Origin: Apostichopus japonicus | Taxonomy: Eukaryota > Echinodermata > Holothuroidea > Aspidochirotida > Stichopodidae | DNA: 64,000 bases | Direction: 5' to 3' | NCBI RefSeq assembly: GCF_037975245.1 | Contig: NC_092577.1 | Span: 31,149,398-31,213,397 of the forward strand | Position numbers and translations under genes: made by a program | The notes under the pieces: generated by a model | Databases searched by the model: none | Seen by the model: the letters and a program-made list of their open reading frames with translations, nothing else | What the model was told of the DNA's origin: nothing | Part shown: one piece after another, positions 11,601 to 27,312 of the stretch | How the letters are laid out: every line of letters starts with the position of its first letter | Position numbering within the stretch: the first letter of the stretch is position 1

Positions 11601-14600
11601 TAAGGTACTAATGCGTAAATTTTAGACGTAGTGCGGTAACGAATTGCTCTATTATCATCTTGCAGGGGATAAAAAGAAACTGTTTAGTAAACTGTTTATC
11701 TACGTAGAATCCTGTGCAGGTAACTATGTAAAAATTAGAAGGCCTGATGTCAGGATAAAGGGGTAAGGGGATGAGGGGGTGAGGGGATGAAGGGGGAGGG
11801 GATAAAGGGGAAGGAGAGGGGAGATTAAGGGGAAGAGGCCAAAGGACTAGAAGCTCACATTTTTAGCCACATGCACAAAAAACAAAATTAATGCCAGCGC
11901 TTAGAAAATCTTCTGGCTAAAATAAATCTTTCCATTGTATTATCCTGGATTACAACACTTGTTAGTTAATTGTAGAGGATTCTGAGAGCTGCAGCCTGCT
12001 AGTACAATACTCACTGTATAAGCACTAATAGTAGGTTTGGTACGGAAATCATGGCAATTCTCCGACCGACGATTTTTAACCAACTTTACACCATTTGTTT
12101 GATTTCTTTGCACTGTCTACTGGCAAATGGCAAACTCCACCGGCATTTAGCCTGAGCCCTAAATAGCCCGCATTTTGAGGAGGGGGCCTGGGGTGTGGTA
12201 GGTGGGGTGGGGGGGTGGATAGAAAGGTCGAAAAGGACAGAGCACCTTCATTGGTATAAAAGGTTATCAACGTTTAGTTGTTCGGGCTGCGAGAAAAAAA
12301 ACAGGGTAAATTTGGATGTGATCTGTGATTGGAGACAATTCGCTTTCCCAAATCGTCCAATTTTATGGTAAAAGTAGATTTGGATACTGACCAAAGATAG
12401 TGCTCGTCTAAAATGAAGCGATTTTCCCATTTTTTTCTTCTCTCTTTTTGTTTGCAGACCATGGAGTTTTGTAGTGCCCATGGCTTGAATGTTCTCAATG
12501 GGTATGTTCAATTGAGCAGAAGTGAATTTTTCCAGCCTGATTATGTGATACCGTTGGCTAGGTCGATCTCGATCATAGAAGAGAAGAACAGATCACTGAT
12601 TGGTGAGGTAAGATTATCACACCAAAATTTGTTTATTCGTATCCATTTTTTTTTTTTTTTTTTTTACCCGTAAAATTTCGCCTGAAGCTGTCTCACTGGG
12701 TGGTCAGTTCGACATATAAAAATACACAAAAATTTGAAAGGGAAAAAAAATGGGAGTATTTTGGTCTTTATTTTGAAATGCACGATGCCATGTTCTGTTT
12801 TCCCCTGCCATTCTTTCAAACAGGTGGTTAACGGAGGACCCCTGCCGCCGAACCTACGTCATCTCCCCGCTTCAAGTTTCGATGGAAAGGGCAGATTCAC
12901 TCTGAGCAAGATCAGAAGCTCGGAAAATGGTGAGTCGGTCGAGTTAGACCAAACAATGGCTCATTACTCATTTACACTCAATACTCATTTATACTCATTA
13001 CTCACTGAGTGCCATACGAAAGAAACGAGTCATTTATTGACCCGAAACATCCGGGCAAACAGTGTGTTCTCATTGCCATCAGATCTGGGTTATCGGGACA
13101 ATGGGTGGCAGAATAAGGTTGAACCTTGAAGGGGGTGGCGGGGGGAAGGGGTGGTGGAGGGTAGGGCTTGGTGTGGGGTATGTACAGGGGAGGAGGAGTA
13201 CAAAATTTGTTTGTTTGTAGTATTCTTTTGTTGTCCCATAATTATAAAGATATCGCACCTTTAGACAGATCGTCCCTTGTTTCGCGAACTGACGAATATG
13301 CATATTATTTCATTTTGTTTTATGTAGTGACGCACGGTGTTGAAGCATCTACACGCACTTTAAACTTGTTCTCTATCCATTAAATTAAGAACGGCAATAA
13401 AGTATAATTTGTTGTCTGTAACTGAAAGCAAGGAGACTGCTTGAAAAGATATTATTTGTGATAAAAAATTCAGTTGCAATTCAGTGAAATGATCTGGACC
13501 GAGATGTATATTGTTTTTTAAACATTCGTCAGTACCCGAAATGGGGGGAAATTTGTGTGATGGTGGAAAGAATGAAACTCTAGAAATCTCGTAATAAAAA
13601 AGACATGGCATTTTGACAGTATCACACAAGGAAATCTATCACGATACGGACAAACTATACATATTTTATAGGGAAACATAGTTATGTAGTTTTGCACAAT
13701 CGATAGTTGTATCTTTGAAGTATCCTCATATGAGACGACAATACTTTGAGGTATAGATATGGGGAACAACTCCAACGGTGTGTTATACAGACCTTACCAT
13801 CGAAAGAGTAGACGTGTGTTAAAAAGAATTCTCTCGAAAATCGGTGGCATCTTATACTCATTTCCGAGGCCTGCCTTACGATCGGGCCTACTACGATCTG
13901 GAATTTTCTCAGATTACGTCAACCTTTTGGACTTTAGACAGTTTTGGATCGATTGGATAGTCCAGATTTGGGTAATCCACACTTTTGCAGCCGAATCAAT
14001 AAAATGAAAAGTGCGACGACAGTCGTAGACATAAGTGTTTGACCCTTAGTATTTACTACTATTTTCCTTGTTTTGACGTAATTTATAAGAACATGCGGTC
14101 ATGTCGACTTATTTGATGTGTGTGTGCGTGTGTATGTGTATGTGTATGTTTTTTATTTTGTCTTTTAATATCATTGCTTTATTCAGCAACAAAACGAGGC
14201 GTTGTCCAACCCGTAGAATAATCCATATGGTGAATAATGCCAGTAAAGTTGAATTGTTATACAACTCCCATTTTTCACTGCTAACTATAAATTGGATGAC
14301 TATTTTTAACTTAAATATTTGATCAAAGATTAGACAACATTGTACTGTTTGCTGAGTCAAGTATAGTCAATTTCATGGTAGAAGAGATTAATCATTTGAA
14401 ATGGCCCCACCTCTCACATAAATACACATTTGGGCGGGTGGGTGGTCTTCTGTACTATATGCTATATGTATTTTGTTTGTTTTTATCAATTCATTGTGTG
14501 TTTGTCATTCAAGGTGTGTTATACTTTATCACTCACAGTGTGTCATACCCATTGAGCCATCGATGTAGTCTAAAAGCCAGAGATATTTTTACTTTTGATA

Positions 14601-17600
14601 TTAATGAAGATATTAATTAAAGCGATATTCAGGTAAAACAACTTGCTTTCATCATGTCGTTTCACAAAATTGTCTGAAAGATGACAGAAATGTGTGAAAA
14701 ATCTGTAAACACCTGTTTACAAACTGTGCTAAATGTGTGTTTTCTATTGTGAAAACCCTGTAGCAATCCAACTCATTAAAAAAAAAAAACAACATATTCC
14801 CAAAATGTCGCCAAATTTGGAAGAAATAAAAAGGCGTATCTCTACCATACAATATCCGATAACGGATGTGGTTTTTAACCCTTAAGATACGGAACATATC
14901 TGGATTTTTCCTGGATGAGTCATAGATGATGGGCATGGCAGACGACAAGGGTGGTTACGAATTAAAGACAAATCGTTCCCTAACGATCTTGCAATCTGTA
15001 TCCGCCTCGTTAAGGGCATCTTAATTAGATCATAAAATTTAACTATTTTTTATATATTACTCTACATTTTTAGAAATATTTACAATTTACAATTTTTTTA
15101 TTTTTTTTATAAATAATGTTGAAACATATTACTTACCAGTTGTCAAGGTAATCTATCAAAACAATATGTTTTGTTGTATATCTCCTTCGGGAATGATTGC
15201 AGTAATTATTAAATTTATTCCTTCCAAGATCACTTGGTTAGTGTACAGAAATAGTATTTTAGTGGTGGTGGACATACAACCATGGAACTATATGTATATG
15301 TACAGTAGTTGGGATTTTTTTGTTCTATAAATAGAACTACTACTCATACAGCACAAACTGCTTTGGTCATGTCCCTGATGGTTCCCCCAAAGTTACGTCA
15401 AAGCCTAAGTCTATAGGAAAACTGAAAGAGGAAACGGAAATGTGCCTCAATATACACATAGTTCACTTCGTTTCATTTTTTCATTTCTTTATTTCAGTAT
15501 AACAAAATTACAGAGAAATTTATAAATAGGATAAAAATATAACAATATACAGAACATAAAAAATACAGGTTAGGACATATAAAAGTTTATCAGACTAAGT
15601 TAATAATGAAACATAAAAAGCGTTACAAAAGTTATCAAAATTATCAAAAAGCTACAACAAAGGATCTAAGAAGCTGTCTTTACCAGTTTACAAAAAGGGG
15701 CTGCTCTGTAAATAAAACAAATTTTTAAAAAGTAAAAATTCTAAAGCATGCCATTAGTGTACATATAGATATATGTCATTAGAACAGAGCCAAAACAATT
15801 TTTTTTTTGAAACAATGTGTGTTCATAATGTTCCTATATATAGCTTAATTCCAGTTTTAATGATATTTTACCTTTAAAATATGCTAAATTGTTGGGTTGA
15901 ATGTTGGCTTTCTAATCAGTGCAGGCCCTGTCTTACGTTATGCAGGGAATAGCAAATACGTTATTGTAACGCAAAAGATGCTAACTTTACCAACAGAGTC
16001 AAAATCGCTCACAGTTTGAAAATACCAATGTCCAGATGTATAAAAGTTTTCTGTGTGCAGAATTTAAACCACTGTATTTTATAAGAAACATAATTCACAG
16101 CTTCTGCGAACCTGCTACACAAAATTTTGAACACTCAATTAGTACCTGTAGAAATGTCCATCCATAATTTTATAAAGTTTTGCATAAATTTTGAACCAAA
16201 AACATTGTTCTTAAAGAAAAAGAGTACCCTTGGATGACGTTCGACTACAAATTTGTCCAATCACTTTAATTGATGAATTTCAGTGTATAAAAGATCATAA
16301 CTCAAATATTGAAAAAGTGCTAAAGAAACTTAACTTGAACCAATATCTGGGGGGGGGAGGGAGGGGAAGGGGAGAGGAGGGGGAGGTTGATTAAAATCTA
16401 TTACAACAAATCAAAATTAATTTTTTTATGCTTCAAACCTAACTTTCAATATCTGTTATCTGCCACCTCCTCCCTAATAAGATTTTATAACATAAACATT
16501 AAAGATGAAAATCATATCCAAATATTTCTTTTGGGGGGCATAGGGGGGCACAGGGGGAACAAAGTTAATCTTTTCTAACATTTGTAGACAATGGATCTGT
16601 TTTGCTCCAATTATAGCCTGAAATGTAGAATATCTTTTCACTGTCAGTGGCTAACCCAGTGGCATTGGGGAAAACAATTTAGACAATTTGGGTACTATTT
16701 TTAAATACAGTAGGCAGAATTGGTGCATTGTGTGAATTGTTTCTCAATATTCCAGAGGTTTGCAGATATGGGCAATAAAAAGGTCATTGTTTTTTTAAAT
16801 CATCCAAATTGTCGGTGATTGTTGGATAGCCTATCAAAACCTCTCTTCATTTATTTTTAAAAGCCCACGATAAGGTCGGGGGGTTATTAAGCAGATGAAT
16901 GCAACAATTAGTCGTTTTGTTTTCTTGTATATGTTTCCTTTCCATCCTCTCTAGGATCTACAAAAGAACGGTGTGATGTCGAGGACATGGGAAAAGCTGA
17001 CGCCATCGGGCCATTGCACAAACAGATAGCAACCGAAGTCCATTTACCAGACCCGGAACTAATCATGAGAACAGTAAGAATAATATTATTTTTGAAACTG
17101 TCAATAAAGAAAGGGAAAATTACCCCCACTATTACACGCTTTAGTTCCTTTACAAGTTTGAGATGATGCAAATTTTTACAGTCATGTCACAGTTCACCAT
17201 ATCAAGTTTAACAAATTGAGAGTGATTTTGCAATGCTCTATTTTCTCTGATCTGATTTTGCAATTTTAGGCATTAGTGTGTAGTTTTTATTTATTTTTTT
17301 TTTGATGATAATGATGATTTTACTTGCAAATGTAATCAACTAATTTTCAAAAGATCAGCTGAAATTTGTGACAGGACTCCAAACTTTTTAAAGTCATGTC
17401 ACGGTTCACCATATCAAGTTTAAGGAAATTGAGAGTGATACTGCAATGCTATATTTCCCGGATGTGATTTTGCAAATTTAGGAGTTTGTGTGTATTTTTT
17501 ATTTATATTTTTTTTGATGATAATGATGATTTTACTTGCAAATAAAATCAACTCATTTTCAAAAGATCAGCTAAAATTTGTAATACGGCTCCTCCTTCTA

Positions 17601-20600
17601 ATCATCCAGATGCTAAAAATAAAATTTTTAAATAAGAAAATTAAAAACGCATTGATCTTGTAGAGATCAAAGAGCAAATGAGATGATTAAATTTCAAACT
17701 GTTGAACCGACTCTGGTTTTTAATCATGTCTTGTTGATGATTCATTAATGAGTTGCAGACATAATGAGTCATATTGATCATTTACAGCCCTGGCACAGTC
17801 TTGACTGGCCTTCCTCCCATTCATCTGAAATGACAAATGTCTGTCCGGACATGAACCAAAGTCAGCTTTTTATGTCGTCTGGCGGACGGCCAATAGTCTT
17901 TTGACATCAAATTCAGACTGCATTGCAACTAAATTCCCCCCTCCCTCCCCTCCCCTCCCCTCCCCTCCATCCCCTGTGACTTTTGTCTTCTGCTGATTTG
18001 GCGCTACATCTCATTTATTATTATTATTATTATTATTATTATGATTATTAGTATTATTATTATTATTATTAGTATTATTGTTATTATTATGATTATTATT
18101 ATTATAATTATTATTATTATATGATCATACTATTATTAAGTGCCTATTCTTCAACCAACATGACATTTTTACTTCGCTCGTCTTGGCCGTACTGAAGTTT
18201 TCCTGTGTTACGTCATGGTTTGACTCATAAACTAAACTTCGAGTAACCCAGTAATTACCTGTGTTACTACATTTGGCATAGATTGATCTGTCCTTTTTGG
18301 CATTAACTGTAAACTTAGTACACTTAGATCTAAGGAAGCTACTTAAATGGGAGTGTTTTGGGGCATTCATAGGCTGCATTTTGTTTCACCCCTCTTCCAA
18401 CCTCAACCCACCCCCCCTCGACCCCCGCCCACCACCCTCTCCTCATGATACAATAATGTCAAAACAGCATGTCAGAGCTGTTCCCTTATTAGGCTGGACT
18501 TACCTGTTATGTCATTGTTGACATGTTTCGGGGGTTTTGATGAGGATATGGTGGTGTCGGTACAGTTAGTGGGATGGGTCAGCAATCTAACCAATATGCA
18601 GCAGCTGTGCATATAACCCACGTGGAACCATGAATTTTGTCTTCTAAATTGGTAGTTGATTGTGTCTGAAATTATAACACAGGGTATTGACGTCACAAAT
18701 GAAGTCATCAAGGAGCTTGCTCTCTCCGTCTCGAACGAGGTCCTCATCTCTGCAACCTCCGATGAACTAGCTGAAGAAATCATTGAGGAGACAGCAGGTC
18801 GGATGGTGGTAGAAGTCAGCGAGGGATACCTACAGGAAGCCAGAGAAGACGATGTCCGAAGATCTGAATATGAAAGGTGATATATACAGAGATGCCAACC
18901 AGTACGATTTTATCGTATTTAGTACGTTGAAACAAGTGAAATACGATAATACGATATTGCCTCTTGAAAATACAAGTTTTCATCTTTCAAAAAAAAAAAA
19001 AAAGGAAGTGGAATTGCATAGAAACATGTACAAGTAACCCCCCAAACCCCGACAAACACGTTGAACAACGAGCCTACATGGGCGGGAAACACGCGGAATC
19101 GGCAGCTTTACAATTTTCTCATTAAATGTTTATAATGAAAAAGCAAAAAATTTACTTGCCAGTATTACCAGTAAAACATTTTTCTGACATTTAACTGGCC
19201 CGGGGCCAAGGGGCCGGTGGTAGTGTTGAGTTTTAGTGAAAATCGATGAAAAATGATTTTTTTTTTAGGATATTCAGTCTGTTATTTTGTGTCAAGAGGT
19301 TGGCATCTCTGTATATACCAATTAGCCAAAATGTCAGGGGTTTGTGACCTTCACATCATGCCTACTACCATATGCCTCAAGGTCTCAGGGTAGAGTGGGG
19401 GTAGGGGTGGGGGGTAGGTATGGGGTTGTGAAATGGCAAAGGCAGAGGGGGTCAGATATTTGCAAGAGGAATTTAAGGTGTCATAGCAGATTCATTAGGC
19501 CTGAAGATGGGGATTGCTTGTCATTCCAAAGCACATTGAAACATAGAGTAGATCTGTATTTTAAGTCAGTGCTTTACTCTCTTATGCCAATTTTCAGGTT
19601 TGGTTTTCATAAGTTTTTCCAAAGGCAAGTCGAATAATAAAATTAGACTCTGGCAAGGGTTAATTCAAATTATGATAAAAAAAAAAATTGGGCATAAAAC
19701 TTGGAAAGTCATGGCGTGAATTTTTTAGCCATATGCAACGAAAATGATTTTGGATGAGGAAAATATTCGGCGGGGAAGGGGAACCATTAGAAGTCCTATC
19801 ACGACGTTGCTTTCCCTGCGATGTGATACTGGATAAATTCATCCCTGGGGTTTCCTACTTAGCATGGTGTATATGTGATATTGATGTAATGTACATGTAG
19901 CCACACGACTTAAATACACCTATGTATATAACAATAAAGTAGTAAATAATGTACATTGGTGTCACTGATATGCAGGCAAAAGCAATTTGATGTTGCATTA
20001 CGTAGCATTTCACTACATAGAATGAGTATTATGTATCATTATGAAGCATTACAAATATCTGTGTATAAACCTGCTTTTTAAAACCTACCTGGCTAATAAC
20101 AATTGAAAAAAGAACCTAACTATATATAAACCAAGTTGCAAGAAAAATGTCACAACTTTGGTATTTCCTTAATATATTTTGATGAAAACTTGTTTTCGTG
20201 ACGTTATGAATTGCATTGTTGTGGTGCTGTTTTTTTTTCTAAATTGCTTTGAAATGATCAATTGTGTGGGATATTTTTGGGAAAATCCCTGACATCATAT
20301 GTATTTGGCTTGAATAGTGTTTCAAATTATTTTGCAATGGCAAGCAAAAGAAATAATATGCCAGGGCTAGTCTTCATGTGAACTCAAGTTCACATGAAGT
20401 TCACAAGTTCAACTCAAGTTCACAAGTTCACATGCTCAGTCTTCTTTTCTTTTTATGTAGATGGTGGAATATCAGAAATGAGATTCATCTCTAATAAAAT
20501 GAAACAGAATACAATATTATTTAATAAACATTTGAGAGAATTGCCCACTCCAAGCATCTCTATGCTGTCTGTGTGGCTAAAAAAAAAATTTAGAAAATGT

Positions 20601-23600
20601 ATTTTCATCTCACAAAGGTATTTTCCTTCCTTTTAAGGTTGCAAAGAGAGCAGATTGTAGCAGAGAGGAAAAGAATAACCGATGAAATCTCCGAAGATAT
20701 CCTCAGCTGTACCATAGAGGAAGTACTTCAATCAGAAATAAGTGATTTAGTTTCTACAGAGAAAAGGTAAGGATGTATTTTGCCCCTCCTTCCCCCATAG
20801 CCCCCATAGCCCCCTTACCCCCCCCCTCCAACCTCACTTTCAAGGTAATTACTCGAGGGTTCTGGAACCGATCCAGCCCCGTTGTTCAAGAATGTGGTAG
20901 AAAAATACTTGCAGACCTGTTGAACCGATTTATCACAATGCTTTGTATTATTCCAACGCCCTCGGTCCTGTCTTGCTGCGTTCATACAACTGTCTCGTGT
21001 TTTATGGGATCCAAAGATTTATGGGATCCAACTTTAAGGTAGAAACCTTAAAGTTGTGAGCTTTTTGCAGGCCAGATGAATGTTTCAAATTTCATGATAC
21101 CCTGAATGTAAACTTAAAAATCCATTCAATGCCAAATACAACCCCTCCACCCCCCACCCCCCCCCCAAAAAAAAATGAGTAAAAACATGTTCAATCTCAT
21201 GTTCACTCAGTCTATATTTTGCCCTCAAATTTGACTATGAAATATTTGTTAAAAGTTTCAGATGTTACTGTTTCAAAGTTTCTGACCCTTCAGATATTTG
21301 AAGAGTTACTTGACAATAGTGAAGAAATTATCTTCTTCCCTGCTGCTGCTTCTTTCTCGGTCGTAAGAAGTAAATTGAGATGTGTGGGGTGGGTGCTGTG
21401 GAAGAGGGGGGGGGGGTAACTAACTGCAATTGTCCTTCAAATATTTCTCAGATTAAAAGTCAGACTACAAAAAGTTTGTTTGATGATAAATGCTTCGCAA
21501 CGTTTGTCTAGAAGAGGTTTGAACGTAGCCTTGTGTGGTCCATCCGTTATATTGGGAGTGGGGCGGGGCTGGGGAGAAGGGACTTAATTAACTGCTCTTT
21601 TCCTTAAAATACTTCTCAGACTAAATTCAGACCACTAAAATTTTATTTGATGATAAATGCCTTTTGCAAGGTTTCTCTAGAAGAGGCTAGATGTGGCCTA
21701 TCGGTTATATTGGGTGTGGAGCAGAGACTGGGGAAGAGGGGGGGGGGCTTAACTGTACTCTTTTCCTCAAAATGTTTATGAGTCTAAAGTCATTTTGTAA
21801 TATATTATAAGTATATTGGGGATGGAGAGGGATGGATGAAGGAGAGAAGAGGGTTAAGCGATTGCATAAGAGAAGTAGAGGAATGTTCAAAGAAATGAAG
21901 AGCTGTCTTGAGACAACGAAATGTTTACAAGTTTAAAACGATGATATCTCGGATCTTGATGTCTGATTGTCACTTTACTAGACTCTACGAAGAAGACCAG
22001 AGAGCCGAGCAACTAGACAGAATTGCAAGAATTGCAAGAGATCTCAGCCAAGATTACCTGGATGCTGCGGTGACAACTTTCAGCGAGCAGATAAGTCGAG
22101 AAGTCTTTGAGGAGGAATTGAGAATCAGAGACGAGGCCCTGGCCGAAATAGAGAGGATGGTGCATCAACTTCAAAAAGCGAGATTCTTAAAAATGTAGGT
22201 CGTGCAAATAATTTCTCTAAAGTTACGTTTCATTACTGACCTATCAGAACCGTCATTCCGCTTCCCACCAAATTTATGCTGTGAGGTATTTCCAAAAATG
22301 AAAAGGAAGAAAAGTGTCTCATTGGCGGTACTAGTCCATAGTTGCTATAGCCCTGAAGCTTATATGCAAATTATCAGTATAGCTTAGATCTTAAAGAACC
22401 CCCCTTTTAATCAGTGGATGTTAATTTTCTGTAATCTAGTCTAAACCCATCATAGCCTGTCTTACCCTACTGAACTTGAAGAAAATCTTATGTAATTTAA
22501 ATTTCAGCTGGAGAAAAATACTAGCTAAAAAGTTGCGTCTGAAGGACACCATAGAAACGTTCCCAGCTGGCCCGGCGATGAATGACACCGCAGACCAGCT
22601 AAGAGAGTTTTCTAGCCTTGGAAAGTCAAATTGTGGACTAAGTGGTTCTGCGCAAAGGTATGTATGTACGACATTTTGGCTGCACGACAAGTGATCTTCC
22701 ATGCCGAGAAAAATAAGACCCATCAGAACCCCCCCCCACCCCTCAGAATTGATGCCTGATAGGCATGAAAGTTAGCTTGGACTTCATGTTTAAAAACAGT
22801 CAACTTCATTGAACTTAGCCGGGTGAGCTCTGAATACTGTCATCAATTTTCGGACGCACCTTTAAAATACTCCACCAAGCGAACCATAATGCCCGTTGGG
22901 CTATCGTTTTTAAATAATTGCATCATTCGAATTATTGAAAGGATGTGTTTGCTTAACATATTTTTTTGTTGTTTAAATATGACCAAGAAGGTCACAGTTT
23001 GGTTGTATTTATGGGAAATGTCTAAAATTATTTGTCCGGTCGATATGTAGTCACTAACTAATACTGTAGTACATGTTTAGTGTTCGTGCCTGCTTATATT
23101 CCATTTTGTTGATTCTAAAACTGAGTATAATGGTTACCTCCCCTCGCTTGCAGATATTGCAAAAATATATATCAAACCAGAAGTGAACCAGAACTTTGAA
23201 ACACAAAATATGACACCACCGACTGTTGCCAGACTATTACCAAGTATAATGTATAACCCTTTCACCATCAGCTTCACATTGTCATCAGGGTGTATTAAAT
23301 ATCACCTGAATTACGAAATGGGGAGGGTGGTGTGTGTGAACTGATGCAATAAATGTTTGCATTCATTGAAAACTAAGCTGACTGAGTATTGATTATCTTA
23401 TGTTTATTTTTCTCTTCTCTTAATTGTTACCTTTTTTCATTGTTATTTTTTAAGTTTTTGGTCGCTAGCTTGATAAACTACTATTGTTTTTGTAGTGTCC
23501 TGTTTATACTATACCACTTTGTTCTATTGTTCTAAGACACATTTGGTCTCACGGTCATGGTACATTGTTCTGCGAATAAAACTCAGATATAGAAATGGAA

Positions 23601-25744
23601 TTTCCAATTTACTATCAGGCCGACCTCAACGATATAAAATTCAAAGTCTTGTGTGTTTTCAGGGCATGAATCTATTTGATAATCGCATGTCAAAGTGCAA
23701 AGCAAAGTTTTGGCTAATTGCTATACAAATACCAACGGTTAGATGACAATTTTTTGTACACATAGAAACCAAAGTTTTTTTATATCAGAAATTGATTAAC
23801 ATGTTCAAAACTGCTCCACAAAATTTCAACCCTTAATTCTAATTTACAAGTTCCCGGATGGATACTTTTTTGATTGTGCAACTAGTTGCTGACCTTGAAT
23901 GAATTTGCTATTTTTTGAAAAATATTGTTTGCCCTTGTATAGCACATGAACCGTCCATGCATGTGAGAGTCGTTAACTATGGATTTTCACATCCTGCAGA
24001 AGTTGTTATTTAAAATAATAAATTATGTTTTCTATTTGGGGGACTTGTTTATTTGGCCCCGGTGATATGAATACACAATTTGCATGATTCAACACAAAAA
24101 TATTTTGTTTTCCATTCATCGTAACTTCCCTCCAGAATTTACGATCGTCAGCATGACATAGCTAACGCTATAATGCAACATCACAGAAGCCGATATCTCT
24201 CCAGTAAGGCACTCTGGTCACCGTTTGATCTGCCTGACCTGATTGGACAGCATCTGATAGATGTCCAGGGTGAACCTGACCACGTCTTCTGGAAACTGAT
24301 GGTGTCCCTCCCTTCCTCCAGTCGGTCGGAAGAGTTTGCTCTATTTTCGTCCTGGTTCAAATCGAAGTTAAGGAGGGGTTACATTCCAGAACAGATGAGG
24401 AGAAACAATCTAGATGAAGGATTAGAGGTACATTTGAAGTTCATAGACAGCAGACCAAATAATAGTTCAGAGGTTTATCGTATGTATTGCAGATAGCCGA
24501 GAAGTTACAGCGTGCAGCTGCAAGATCCTGCTAGCATGATTCAATACCAGACAATATGGATTGTCTCAAAACACCTGCATTGTCTTTTGTGTGAAACTGT
24601 GGAGCACAATAGATAATGAATAGCTGCAGCAGCTGCAAGATCCTGCTAGGATGTGTCTCTTAACACCTGCATTGTCTATTGTGTGAAACTGTGGAGCACA
24701 ATAGATAATGAAAAGCTGCAGCAGCTGCAAGATCCTGCTAGCATGATTCAATAACAAACAATAGGGATTGTCTCTTAACACCTGCATTGTCTATTGCGTG
24801 AAACTGTGGAGCACAATAGACAATGAAAAGCTGCAGCAGCTGCAAGATCCTGCTAAGATGAATCAATATCAAACAATAGGGATTGTCTCTTAACACCTGC
24901 ATTGTCTATTGTGTGAAACTGTGGAGCACAATAGATAATGAAAAGCTGCAGCAGCTGCAAGATCCTGCTAGGATGAATCAATATCAAAACAATAGGGATT
25001 GTCTCTTAACACCTGCAGTGTCTATTGTTCAAAGAATATGAGATTTTTGTGAAGATATACTGCTTAATTTTTTTATTTGTGGGTGGGGAGGGGGTTGGGT
25101 GCTTTTTCTGATGTCATTTTGTCCAAACATATTATCAGATATTACATTTATTGCTTTTGTGTAGAGGTGAAAATCTATGGATTATGTTTGTTTTTGTGAA
25201 TGCAGGTTAAACCAAACAATGTGAAATTTTGTATCTTCCATTCTACGAATATGGTAACCCCACAGAGTTTTGTACAGACTTTACTAGCAGCATCAACATC
25301 CCTTACAAATATGTGAGATAAAGTATCTAACCAACTGAATACTTATCAATACTAGTAACTGCTTCTTGTGAGATAAACATCAATTTTGTGTTTGTTTCTA
25401 TGACTACCATTGTCATTGCTTTTATCTCAAGGTTGAAACTTGCAGTTTGTACAGCTCCAAATGTAACGAGGGCGGTACGGTAATCAGCGTCTGTACAAAG
25501 GTCATCTCTGGTACCCCGCCCAGCTCCACGGGAAACCATCTCACAGACAAGCTCATCAGAGAGACGCTTCTAGGAACACAGGGACTTGTACTGGTTCTTG
25601 ATAATCAAGGTTGCAACCATGGCAACCACAAGGTAAAATCCCACCACTTCATTGAAAGTTAGTAATGAGTTGAGAATCAGTGGACTGTTGTGTTTTGATG
25701 TAACAGTAATGTATCTGACAACAGTAATTCTTTATATTTATTAA

Positions 25745-25814
<70 letters not shown>

Positions 25815-27263
25815 GGGCTCTGTCCAGGGTGGATTGAGTGCCGGCAGGACTATCTAAGCGGAGCGCCACCATCGGTTGGCGCGGAGCGTACAAGAAAATT
25901 TTGGGTTTTGGAAACCCCCCAGATGGCCGGAAACGGCCCTTCCCGAGTATTCTGAGCCGCATGTAGACAGCTTTGAAATGAGATCTTATGTCTGGAATTT
26001 TTCATAATTAATGAAAAAAGTTAGGACAGCTTTGAAATGAGATCTTATGTCTGGAATTTTTCATAATTAATGAAAAAAGTTAGGACAAATATCTGCAGCA
26101 CCAGAGTACAGACCAGCCGGTGGTGCCTATTAAATAAATCATTCAGGCTGAGATTATAATTTTAGATGGACAGTGAGTGAGAGTCCACTCCCAAATAAAG
26201 ACGAATCATAATGAATTATGTATTCTCTCTCATTTATTCAACATCGGGCCTATGAAATCGGTCCATTGAAAGGATATCACATAATTACAGCAGTGACTGC
26301 CGACTCTGACCACTCAGCAAACGCAGAGTTGCACTGCCCTTCTGACAGGGAATTTATCCAGGGGAGGACCTTCTATCACAACCCTAAGAATAGCATCAAG
26401 TGTCTGCTCCACAATTCTGTTTCTGACTTTGGTTTTAATCAGCTTCATTTGAGAGAATAATATCTCTGGGTCAGCTGTGTTTGTTGGGATGACCCGCAGG
26501 ATTTTCGAGAGTTGACTGAAGTTGGGGTATGCAGCCTGCAATGCTTGCATTGTACACAACCTCTGAATGAGTTCTGTGTCTGACATCTCAGGAACTTTTG
26601 TGAAGTAATTTTTGAGAGACAACCACTCCTGTTGCAACTCATCAAGAGTACCTAAGACAGCATTAGCTTCGAAGAAGCCATGGGCAGCAGTGACTGTTTC
26701 TTTGCCATAGTCTGGCAACTCACCTGCAGGCAATAACTGGATATCAGTATTTTTATTTTTTTTTTGTCCGATTTTTTTTTTCATCGCGGATTTCCCGCGA
26801 ACCTGGTTCGGACGGTTCGCAAGGTTTTCCAGCCCTTGTCACTCGTGCCTAATGCAATATGATGTAAATTCACCCGCTACGAAGGTTAACGACCGTATGT
26901 GTACTAGCTAGCTGGATAGTGCCTGTGTCTTGCGCGATAAAAATAGATATAAATGAAACTATCAAAAGAACGATCGGGAGTTGGAAACGGAAAACAGTCA
27001 TTGGTCTGGAATGCGGAACTCTGGTAATTTTTACTAAGTATGACACTGTGATGTGTTGGATATTTTGAACAGTTATGAACTGGATTTCCCCTAGTCTCAA
27101 ACAGATTGTTTCTGTACGTTCGACCGTTCGGCTATGGAGCTGTTTTTTGGAGTTCCTATCGAAAATAAGTGCTGGTCGGAAAAGTCACTCAGGCAGATTG
27201 TGGCGGTCGGTAATTCAGCGTGCTGGTTGGGCCCGACCGGCGCCGACCGGCAGCGGCAGAACC

Positions 27264-27312
<49 letters not shown>

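Noticed and set aside
13759-14007. 82-codon frame in the GANP intron 12930-16954
   Set aside because: No similarity to GANP, no splice signals in phase with neighbours, and no signal peptide or domain.
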